A DNA stretch of 5,423 bases from Candidatus Aenigmatarchaeota archaeon (lineage in GTDB: Archaea > Aenigmatarchaeota > Aenigmatarchaeia > QMZP01 > JAFGSV01). The DNA lies in assembly GCA_020343635.1 (NCBI GenBank), contig CP070804.1, forward strand, positions 215,805 to 221,227, given 5' to 3'. The notes under the pieces were generated by a model. It had not been told where the DNA came from and made no database searches. It was given only the letters and a program-made list of their open reading frames with translations. The position numbers were made by a program, and so were the translations under genes. This document shows, in pieces, positions 1 to 4,191 of this stretch (positions are counted from its first letter, which is position 1; the number at the start of each line of letters is the position of its first letter).

Positions 1-8
1 GGGGGAGA

Positions 9-41
9 GTTTCACCCTTCCACGAAGGGTCGTGGAAGTGA
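9..41 (-). other. Non-canonical 59/60 (T-loop) intron of tRNA-Tyr (33 nt)
   Basis: Without this insert the T-arm closes as GGGAG-TTCAAAT-CTCCC. The insert fits a textbook BHB. T-loop bases TTCA (54-57) pair perfectly with TGAA at 14-11. The 5' bulge is AA|T and the 3' bulge is AC|T. The inner helix (40-31 with 24-15) has ten positions with one A-G mismatch and a six-base loop. Cleavage after the second base of each bulge leaves TTCAAAT, the expected T-loop. An alternative seven-pair hairpin, ACCCTTC/GAAGGGT, overlaps the inner helix. Confidence 0.87.
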
Positions 42-63
42 TTTGAACTCCCGACCTATCGGT

Positions 64-129
64 CTCTCTCGAGCGACTGCGTTTAACAAACACACTCATA
101 AGACCGTGCATATATCACGGTGTGCTCGC
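64..129 (-). other. Canonical 37/38 intron of tRNA-Tyr (66 nt)
   Basis: This intron lies directly after G37 and before A38, the usual archaeal site. It fits the BHB geometry. The exon bases CTGT (positions 32-35) face AGAG (69-66) with three pairs of four (G34-G mismatch). The 5' bulge is AG|G and the 3' bulge is AG|A, next to the anticodon stem. The inner helix CGAGC/GCTCG (128-124 with 74-70) is perfect. Inside it, ACCGTG/CACGGT forms a second hairpin around an ATATAT-containing loop. I see no box C/D guide motifs, so it is probably a plain spliced intron removed by the tRNA splicing endonuclease. Confidence 0.88.
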
Positions 130-193
130 CTACAGCCGATCGCTCTAGCCGGTCTGAGCTACCTCGGGCTGTGTATAGAATTGACGTGAAAGT

Positions 194-202
194 CTTAAAA
201 AG
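194..202 (-). promoter_or_regulatory. TATA box of tRNA-Tyr; T-run after upstream gene
   Basis: Minus-strand CTTTTTAAG is centred about 30 nt before the mature tRNA 5' end, the spacing expected of an archaeal TATA box. Its T5 run lies just after the stop codon of the upstream gene on the same strand, so it may also help end that transcript. Confidence 0.6.
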
Positions 203-207
203 ATAAT

Positions 208-1551
208 CTAGGCTGCAAGGTAGGAGCCTTTGGACTCAACCTTGGATTTCTTACCACTTTCCGTGGAGTATCTCATGTGAGCTTTCGGCACCTTCAGGTG
301 ACCCTTAACGACAGGGGCCATGCTGTAGTGTATTATCCTCTGGTCACCGGGCTCTATGGCAGGCAGAGACCAGACGAGCTCTGTGGTGTCCTCATGATGC
401 TTTATCGCGGGCTCCACGGTGTCGAACTTGCGGATAAGCTTGAAAAGCGCTGAAACTTCGTCCCTTACCACCACGTTGGTTATCTTCTTTCCGGCGTTCT
501 TAATCTCCAGCACTGCGGTATACTTGCCGTCTTTGCTCACCTCAATATTCTTCCTGAAGGAAGGAACATTAATCCTGTTCCAGCCGAAGAATACGAACAG
601 TGCCAATATCACTGCGATGAGAACTCCCTGGGCAACAAGCGGCCAGTACTCAAGCCTGTAAACTATCTGCAAAGCTTCCCCGGGATTCAGCTTGGAAACC
701 GACCATTCGCAGACACCGGCCTCGCACCTGTCAGGCTCTACTGAGAATGTTAGAAAGCCCGTAGGCACATTAGCCGTGACTACGTAATCCTCTTCCACGA
801 CGTTACCCTCGTTGGCGACGCTGAGCCTGTATTCCTGGAACAGCGTGCTGCTGCTCTCTTCGCTTGTCTTTACTATCCTGTGGATGGGCTCTATCTCGAA
901 CATTTCTTCGAAAACCATGCCTGTGTCCTTGATCTCTGCTCTCACTGTGTATGTGTCAGCAAAAACCGCTGCTGAAAGGGGTATCTCGTGTTTTATGAAG
1001 GATTTTCCCTCAACTATGAAAGTTCTCGTGTATGTGGCCATTTTCATGCCGGAACTGCTGATCAGGGAGAACTCTGCTGTGATCTCTTCCTCGACAATCG
1101 AGTCTATTTCGAGCTGTATGTTTATGCTTTCATCATCCATTATGATCTCGCTGTCAAGCCCCCTTACATCTTCACCGCCCAGGACGATTAGGGTTACCTC
1201 CCTGCTCACCTTGACATCGGGTTTCAGCATGGACTGGACGAATACGGTGTATTTGTAGGTTCCGGGCACGTTGTTCGGGAAGAAGTCCAGGGGTATGAAT
1301 ATCGGCTCCTCAATAGGAAGGTCTATGTAGGAAGTTCCCAGGTTTATCCAGTGCGAGGGTGTTCCCTCAACGTATACGTAAAGGCCGCCCTCTGTCTCAG
1401 GGCTGTACGCAGTGAGCATGAATATGGCCTCTTCCCCGGGATTGATTATAAGTTCTCTGTCAATAAGGTCCATAGTCAGCTCCCTCTGCGCATTTGTAAA
1501 GCTGACAGTCAGAAGAAACATGGCAATTGTGATACCAATCAAATATTTCAC
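208..1551 (-). CDS. Secreted membrane-anchored protein with NEW3/DUF11-like domains
   Basis: No specific function is recognised. I choose the GTG start at 1551 (447 aa). It begins a clear class I signal peptide (MKYLIGITIAMFLLTVSFTNA, cleavage near residue 21), and a TATA box lies about 39 nt upstream. The longer reading from ATG 1674 would run into a tRNA gene. After the signal peptide come two beta-rich segments (about 22-125 and 128-222) resembling NEW3-type surface domains (an NPGE motif, then a PGTYKYTV strand). A DUF11/CARDB-like domain (about 240-302) holds the only two cysteines, C276 and C281, which could form a disulfide outside the cell. One membrane helix spans about 303-324. A cytoplasmic tail to 447 contains a second copy of the DUF11-like pattern and ends Lys/Ser-rich. 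The layout suggests a surface protein exposed through its N-terminal part, perhaps for adhesion or envelope organisation. That is inference only. Confidence 0.85.
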   Translation of the reverse strand: MKYLIGITIAMFLLTVSFTNAQRELTMDLIDRELIINPGEEAIFMLTAYSPETEGGLYVYVEGTPSHWINLGTSYIDLPIEEPIFIPLDFFPNNVPGTYKYTVFVQSMLKPDVKVSREVTLIVLGGEDVRGLDSEIIMDDESINIQLEIDSIVEEEITAEFSLISSSGMKMATYTRTFIVEGKSFIKHEIPLSAAVFADTYTVRAEIKDTGMVFEEMFEIEPIHRIVKTSEESSSTLFQEYRLSVANEGNVVEEDYVVTANVPTGFLTFSVEPDRCEAGVCEWSVSKLNPGEALQIVYRLEYWPLVAQGVLIAVILALFVFFGWNRINVPSFRKNIEVSKDGKYTAVLEIKNAGKKITNVVVRDEVSALFKLIRKFDTVEPAIKHHEDTTELVWSLPAIEPGDQRIIHYSMAPVVKGHLKVPKAHMRYSTESGKKSKVESKGSYLAA

Positions 1552-1583
1552 GTTACCAACCCGTGGTCCAATATTGAATCTAA

Positions 1584-1594
1584 AATTTATAAAG
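1584..1594 (-). promoter_or_regulatory. TATA box for the membrane-protein gene
   Basis: Minus-strand CTTTATAAATT is centred about 39 nt before the GTG at 1551. Initiation about 25 nt downstream would leave a leader of roughly a dozen bases with no strong Shine-Dalgarno sequence. This placement supports the GTG start. Confidence 0.6.
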
Positions 1595-1610
1595 TATATC
1601 CCTTGTCTAG

Positions 1611-1621
1611 CTTTAATATAA
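1611..1621 (+). promoter_or_regulatory. TATA box for the tRNA-Pro pair
   Basis: CTTTAATATAA is centred about 31 nt upstream of the mature 5' end of tRNA-Pro(CGG), the usual spacing. It lies back to back with the minus-strand TATA at 1584-1594, so 1552-1646 is a divergent promoter region with two separate boxes. Confidence 0.6.
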
Positions 1622-1646
1622 CCAAATTTCAATAATACTGTGAGAC

Positions 1647-1801
1647 GGGACCGTGGTGTAGCTTGGCCTAGCATCGGGGCTTCGGGAGTCCCAGACTCGA
1701 GTTCAAGAACCCTTTAGCGCCAGTAAACGCACAAAAGCGCCCGCCGGAAAATAAGCTTCCGCGGAAATCGCGAAGGGGTTGGACAAATCTCGGCGGTCCC
1801 A
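1647..1801 (+). tRNA. tRNA-Pro(CGG) with T-loop intron
   Basis: The acceptor GGGACCG (1647-1653) pairs with CGGTCCC (1794-1800), with discriminator A at 1801. The D-stem GTGT pairs with GCAT. The anticodon stem GGGGC (1676-1680) pairs with GTCCC (1688-1692), and the loop TTCGGGA gives anticodon CGG (1683-1685), reading CCG proline codons. The T-stem TCGAG (1697-1701) pairs with CTCGG (1789-1793), including one wobble. Its loop is interrupted by an 80-nt intron, and without that insert the gene is a normal 75-nt tRNA. CCA is not encoded. The gene is followed 23 nt later by tRNA-Pro(GGG) with no TATA-like sequence in the spacer, so both are probably on one transcript. Confidence 0.93.
1708..1787 (+). 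other. T-loop intron of tRNA-Pro(CGG), 80 nt
   Basis: The intron separates the two halves of the T-loop. In the 59/60 register (given here), TTCA (1702-1705) pairs with TGGA (1780-1783), the 5' bulge is AG|A, and the 3' bulge is enlarged (CAAAT), giving a mature loop TTCAAGT. In a 58/59 register (1707-1786), GTTC pairs with GGAC and the mature loop is TTCAAAT. Both give 80 nt. A long inner helix (1709-1719 with 1769-1779, one wobble and one mismatch) and a distal hairpin (CCGC-C-GGAA against TTCCGCGG, 1741-1764) fold the insert. Neither register is a perfect 3-4-3 BHB, so a relaxed motif must be processed. Confidence 0.82.
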
Positions 1802-1824
1802 TCCCCCACGGTAAGGAGTTCAAT

Positions 1825-1899
1825 GGGGCCGTAGTGTAGTTTGGTCTATCACTCGAGACTGGGGGTCTCGTAACCGGAGTTCAAATCTTCGCGGCCCCA
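1825..1899 (+). tRNA. tRNA-Pro(GGG), intronless
   Basis: The acceptor GGGGCCG (1825-1831) pairs with CGGCCCC (1892-1898), with discriminator A at 1899. The anticodon stem CGAGA (1854-1858) pairs with TCTCG (1866-1870). The loop CTGGGGG places anticodon GGG at 1861-1863, reading CCC and CCU. The T-stem CGGAG pairs with CTTCG around an intact TTCAAAT loop. The D-stem has one T-T mismatch. It is the second gene of the proline tRNA pair. A T-rich stretch follows directly. Confidence 0.94.
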
Positions 1900-1902
1900 T
1901 TC

Positions 1903-1914
1903 TAATTTATTTTT
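1903..1914 (+). promoter_or_regulatory. T-rich tRNA terminator and TATA box of the A24 peptidase gene
   Basis: TAATTTATTTTT starts four bases after the tRNA-Pro(GGG) discriminator, where a T5 tract would end the tRNA transcript. It is also centred about 25 nt before the ATG at 1933. No Shine-Dalgarno sequence lies in the remaining 18 nt, so it could be the TATA element of a leaderless mRNA. The two roles are compatible, and both are inferred from position. Confidence 0.5.
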
Positions 1915-1932
1915 CCTGAGACAACTATTACT

Positions 1933-2781
1933 ATGCTCGGATGGATACTGCTTGCAATAGGCGTGGTGGGCTTTGGCTATGCCGGATACAAGGACCTGAA
2001 GACAACAGAGTTCGAGGACTGGCTCCCCTATTCCATTATAATAGCAGCGCTCGCCGTGCGCGGTGTTTCGGCGTTCCTGCTCAACGATTTCACTATAATA
2101 ATGGATTCCGTGTTCTACGGACTGCTCTTCCTAGGCCTGGGGTATATGCTTTATTTCCTCAGGCAATGGGGCGACGGAGACGCGTGGCTCATGGGGGCAC
2201 TGGGTTTCCTCTTTCCGGACGCGACAGGATTCGTTCCCATGTTCCAGGGGGCGATGCCCTTCCCGTTCATGTTGATCTTCAACTTCTTTCTTGTGGCCCT
2301 GGCATATCTCGTGGTCTACGCCCTTGTGCTTGGCATAAGGAACCCGAATATCTACAAGAGCTTCATTAAGAATGTACACGAGAGGAAGAAGACTATCATT
2401 GTCATATTCGTTGCCACTGCAGCAGCGGCTTTGTTCGCATCAATGTACCTCTCTTTCGCCTTCTACCTCCATATATACAGGTTCACTAACCTCTTGCTCG
2501 TCCCGTTCGCTGCCCTGCTTCTCATGCTCTTCCTGCAGTACGCCAAGGCCGTTGAGAAAGACTTGTTCAAGAGAAAGATAAAAGCCAAAGACCTGAAGGC
2601 GGGAGATGTGCTGATAACGGACAAGTGGCGGGGTCTCACTGAGCATGAAGTCAAAAAGCTTAGAAAGAGGGGAGGCGAGTTCTGGATAAAAGAGGGCGTC
2701 AGATTCGCTCCCGTATTCGTGATAAACCTGCTCCTCACAATGTTTATAGGGAACCTGATCGTGATTCTGCTGCCTGTGTAG
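1933..2781 (+). CDS. A24 family prepilin/preflagellin peptidase (FlaK-like)
   Basis: This integral membrane aspartic peptidase should cleave class III signal peptides of archaeal pilins or archaellins at the cytoplasmic face. The 282-aa protein shows the two family aspartates: D21 in YKDLKTTEFEDWLP after the first helix, and D83 in GDGDAWLMG (residues 80-88), the GxGD motif. Membrane segments are visible near 2-19, 32-50, 55-76, 84-95, 110-134, 153-175, 183-204 and 259-281. A basic soluble stretch (about 208-257, with DLKAGDVL and GLTEHEVKKL) precedes the last helix. To my knowledge a similar stretch occurs in other archaeal members, so it is probably not a fusion. The ATG at 1933 is chosen because it opens the first helix and has a TATA-like element about 25 nt upstream. 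No pilin, archaellin or secretion ATPase gene is nearby, so the substrate is unknown. Confidence 0.9.
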   Translation: MLGWILLAIGVVGFGYAGYKDLKTTEFEDWLPYSIIIAALAVRGVSAFLLNDFTIIMDSVFYGLLFLGLGYMLYFLRQWGDGDAWLMGALGFLFPDATGFVPMFQGAMPFPFMLIFNFFLVALAYLVVYALVLGIRNPNIYKSFIKNVHERKKTIIVIFVATAAAALFASMYLSFAFYLHIYRFTNLLLVPFAALLLMLFLQYAKAVEKDLFKRKIKAKDLKAGDVLITDKWRGLTEHEVKKLRKRGGEFWIKEGVRFAPVFVINLLLTMFIGNLIVILLPV

Positions 2782-2801
2782 CTAAACCTACAGGTAAGAA
2801 T

Positions 2802-2825
2802 AAAAAAGGTAGAGCCTGAAAGGCT
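2802..2825 (-). terminator. Hairpin plus T6 terminator of the MC1 gene
   Basis: On the minus strand a perfect five-pair stem (AGCCT/AGGCT, 2825-2813, three-base loop) starts eight nt after the MC1 stop codon. T6 follows at 2807-2802. Archaea mainly need the T-run; the stem may stabilise the mRNA end. It lies in the tail-to-tail gap with the A24 peptidase gene. Confidence 0.6.
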
Positions 2826-2833
2826 AAACGCAC

Positions 2834-3118
2834 TTAAAAGCTCTTTACCCTGTCAACTCCTGCTTTCCTCACGACGGGCTTCTTGACCTTTGCCGGAAGC
2901 CAGGATGGCCTGTTGGCCGGGGCGTTGATTATATTTACAGAACCCTTGAACTTGTGCATGGTGTAAGTTCCGTCCTTGTTTCTCCTGCCTCTCTCCCTCA
3001 GCTTTATGTCGCCAAATCCTCTGGCTGCGGCCTTAAGAGCGGCCTGTCGTGGAGATTTCCCGGTGAAAACGTGCTTGCTTCCACCAATCTTCATTTCGTA
3101 GTATTTCTTTCCTGCCAT
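2834..3118 (-). CDS. MC1-family chromosomal (DNA-binding) protein
   Basis: This small basic protein (94 aa) belongs to the methanogen chromosomal protein MC1 family, monomeric architectural proteins that bind and strongly bend DNA. Recognisable family blocks are VFTGKSPRQAALKAAARG (near residues 17-34), DIKLRERG (37-44), and NAPANRPSWLPAKVKKP (near 65-81), whose PSWLP contains the tryptophan that corresponds to the DNA-contacting one in MC1. Length is typical (about 90-105 aa). The stretch between RERG and the second half (RRNKDGTYTMHKFKG) looks longer than in the Methanosarcina protein, perhaps a longer beta hairpin. The ATG at 3118 is fixed by a strong Shine-Dalgarno sequence eight bases upstream. 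It is a single-gene unit with its own TATA box and terminator, consistent with an abundant chromatin protein. Confidence 0.88.
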   Translation of the reverse strand: MAGKKYYEMKIGGSKHVFTGKSPRQAALKAAARGFGDIKLRERGRRNKDGTYTMHKFKGSVNIINAPANRPSWLPAKVKKPVVRKAGVDRVKSF

Positions 3119-3126
3119 TTGAAAAA

Positions 3127-3132
3127 CCTCCC
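3127..3132 (-). promoter_or_regulatory. Strong Shine-Dalgarno site of the MC1 gene
   Basis: GGGAGG on the minus strand sits eight nt before the ATG at 3118 and settles the start. It contrasts with the neighbouring epimerase, GGGP synthase and A24 peptidase genes, which lack such a site. Confidence 0.75.
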
Positions 3133-3163
3133 AGCGAAATTTTCAATAATTCTATGGTTTTCT

Positions 3164-3174
3164 GGTTTATAAAT
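3164..3174 (-). promoter_or_regulatory. TATA box of the MC1 gene
   Basis: Minus-strand ATTTATAAACC is centred about 51 nt before the ATG at 3118. Transcription starting about 25 nt downstream would leave a leader of about 26 nt, enough to include the Shine-Dalgarno site. Confidence 0.65.
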
Positions 3175-3201
3175 GTTACGCTTGCTACTTATTTCGGATT
3201 G

Positions 3202-3216
3202 AAAAGTAACAAAAAA
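3202..3216 (-). terminator. T-run terminator after the epimerase gene
   Basis: About 37 nt after the epimerase stop the minus strand has T6 (3216-3211) and then T4 (3205-3202), with no strong hairpin. This is the usual form of an archaeal terminator, and it separates the epimerase transcript from the MC1 promoter just downstream. Confidence 0.5.
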
Positions 3217-3252
3217 CGTATGCATGGGCTGAAATGGATTCATTAATCGGTA

Positions 3253-4140
3253 TCAAGAGAGCCCACGATACCAATCTACCATGCGCTTCAGTTCCTTCTG
3301 TACGTCGGCTTTTGGCCTGTATCCGAGCTCTTTCTCGGCCTTCCTTATCACATAGTGCCTGTTAATGGTGAGCACCCTGAGGTAATTGCCCATCCCCATC
3401 ACCGCGGCTATTCCCCTTACCATGAAATGAGGAAGCTTTCTCGGCTTCTTTCCAAGCAAGGTCACGAGTTTTTCAGCGAAGTCTGTGAAGCGTATAGGCG
3501 AACTGTCGGCTATGTTGTACGTACCACTTCCCTTTTCGACAGCTCTGACGAAAGCCTCGGCCACGTCTGATACGTGAACGACGTGCGTCATGCTGTCTGT
3601 GCTGGGTATAGGGAATCCCTTCTCGAGGAGCCTCAGGTTCCTCTTCCATACGGGGCTTGCAACACCATAAATCGGGGCTATCCTGAGTATGACATGGTTC
3701 AATCCGGACTCACGTACAAACTGCTCCGCCTTGAGTTTGGACTCTCCGTAATGGTTCCCAGGTGACGGGGGGTAGTTCTCGTCCGCTTCACCCTTTATCT
3801 CACCGTAAACCGAAACACTTGAGGAAAGTATGAACTTCTTCACCTTTCCGCAATGTCTGAGCAGATTTTTCGTGCCTATGGCATTTATCCTGAAGAGCTC
3901 TTCGATCGACTTCGAATAGGATATAATACCGGCGAGGTGTATGACCGTGTCGATCCCCTCAGTTGCGCTTATCAGGGACTGGTGGTGCGTGATATCCCCT
4001 ATGACTGCGTCTACACCTTTCGGGAGATTTTTTGCATCGTCCGTGTCAATGCAGAGCGCCCTAATTTTATACCCTTTTCTGATGAGTCTTCCCACGACTT
4101 CCTTCCCGATGAATCCCGTGGCACCGGTAACAAGCAGCAT
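3253..4140 (-). CDS. Extended SDR: NAD-dependent epimerase/dehydratase
   Basis: This cytosolic NAD(P)-dependent oxidoreductase (295 aa) belongs to the extended short-chain dehydrogenase family, which includes nucleotide-sugar epimerases and 3-beta-hydroxysteroid-dehydrogenase-like enzymes. The N-terminal VTGATGFIG carries the GxxGxxG dinucleotide loop (G6, G9, G12). D49 in GDI and HLAG (68-71) are typical Rossmann-fold contacts. The catalytic residues are visible: S108 in SSSVSVYG, and Y131 with K135 in YGESK. The C-terminal half (HVSDVAEAFVRAVE, YNIADSS) is the substrate lid typical of the family. The substrate cannot be read from sequence; a nucleotide sugar or an isoprenoid-type alcohol are both possible. 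The start is the ATG at 4140, which begins the first Rossmann strand directly and lies about 26 nt from a TATA core, so the mRNA is probably leaderless. It is divergent from the GGGP synthase operon. Confidence 0.9.
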   Translation of the reverse strand: MLLVTGATGFIGKEVVGRLIRKGYKIRALCIDTDDAKNLPKGVDAVIGDITHHQSLISATEGIDTVIHLAGIISYSKSIEELFRINAIGTKNLLRHCGKVKKFILSSSVSVYGEIKGEADENYPPSPGNHYGESKLKAEQFVRESGLNHVILRIAPIYGVASPVWKRNLRLLEKGFPIPSTDSMTHVVHVSDVAEAFVRAVEKGSGTYNIADSSPIRFTDFAEKLVTLLGKKPRKLPHFMVRGIAAVMGMGNYLRVLTINRHYVIRKAEKELGYRPKADVQKELKRMVDWYRGLS

Positions 4141-4160
4141 ATGTATTCTTTCTCAGAGGT

Positions 4161-4174
4161 ACATTTAAAAACTT
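4161..4174. promoter_or_regulatory. Shared bidirectional TATA element
   Basis: The 51-bp gap between the epimerase ATG (4140, minus) and the GGGP synthase ATG (4192, plus) holds one clear TATA-like element, with the palindromic core TTTAAA at 4164-4169. Its centre is about 26 nt from the first base of either start codon, the normal TATA-to-start distance in archaea. It reads ATTTAAAAAC on the plus strand and AGTTTTTAAATG on the minus strand. One element could drive both genes as leaderless mRNAs. Confidence 0.65.
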
Positions 4175-4191
4175 GGTGTCAATTTAATACA

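Larger units (their letters stand above)
1..168 (-). tRNA. tRNA-Tyr(GUA), two introns, 3' end cut by window
   Basis: Read on the minus strand. The acceptor 5' strand CCCGAGG is at 168-162, followed by T8 A9. The D-arm GCTC/GAGC is perfect, with GG at 18-19. The anticodon stem ATCGG (140-136) pairs with CCGAT (62-58). The loop reads C-T-GTA-G with anticodon GTA at 133-131, so it decodes tyrosine. C1 agrees with the C1-G72 pair typical of archaeal tRNA-Tyr. The T-stem GGGAG (52-48) pairs with CTCCC (7-3), and positions 2-1 (CC) begin the 3' acceptor strand matching G6-G7. The last acceptor bases and discriminator lie outside the window. Exons are 168-130, 63-42 and 8-1, giving about 75 nt when mature. 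A 66-nt intron follows position 37 and a 33-nt intron follows position 59. The gene starts 39 nt after the stop codon of the membrane-protein gene on the same strand and has its own TATA box. Confidence 0.93.

Noticed and set aside
9..41. Inverted repeats CTTCCACG/CGTGGAAG considered as a terminator or a transposon end
   Set aside because: They are fully explained as the inner helix of the tRNA-Tyr T-loop intron.
64..129. Box C/D guide RNA hidden in the tRNA-Tyr anticodon intron
   Set aside because: A GTGAT string resembles box C, but there is no CTGA box D at a fitting distance.
812..1258. Open frame of 148 codons on the plus strand
   Set aside because: It is antisense to the membrane-protein gene, Ser/Leu-rich as expected from a shadow frame, and has no promoter or ribosome site.
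1549..1674. Longer N-terminus of the membrane-protein gene starting at ATG 1674
   Set aside because: It would begin inside the tRNA-Pro(CGG) gene and lie upstream of the TATA box. The GTG at 1551 gives a proper signal peptide.
1941..2369. Open frame of 142 codons in another plus frame
   Set aside because: It lies inside the A24 peptidase gene, whose catalytic motifs are intact. The shadow protein has no recognisable domain.
2773..2794. Hairpin CCTGT..ACAGG at the end of the A24 peptidase gene, considered as its terminator
   Set aside because: The stem is short with a bulge and overlaps the stop codon. No T-run follows on the plus strand; the A6 there serves the minus strand.
3175..3252. Possible small gene or RNA between the MC1 promoter and the epimerase stop
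   Set aside because: I see only the T-run terminator and AT-rich spacer. The ATGCAT palindrome is too short to support anything.
3853..4191. Upstream 113-codon extension of the GGGP synthase frame
   Set aside because: It is antisense to the intact SDR gene, has no family similarity, and the ATG at 4192 is at the right distance from a TATA core.
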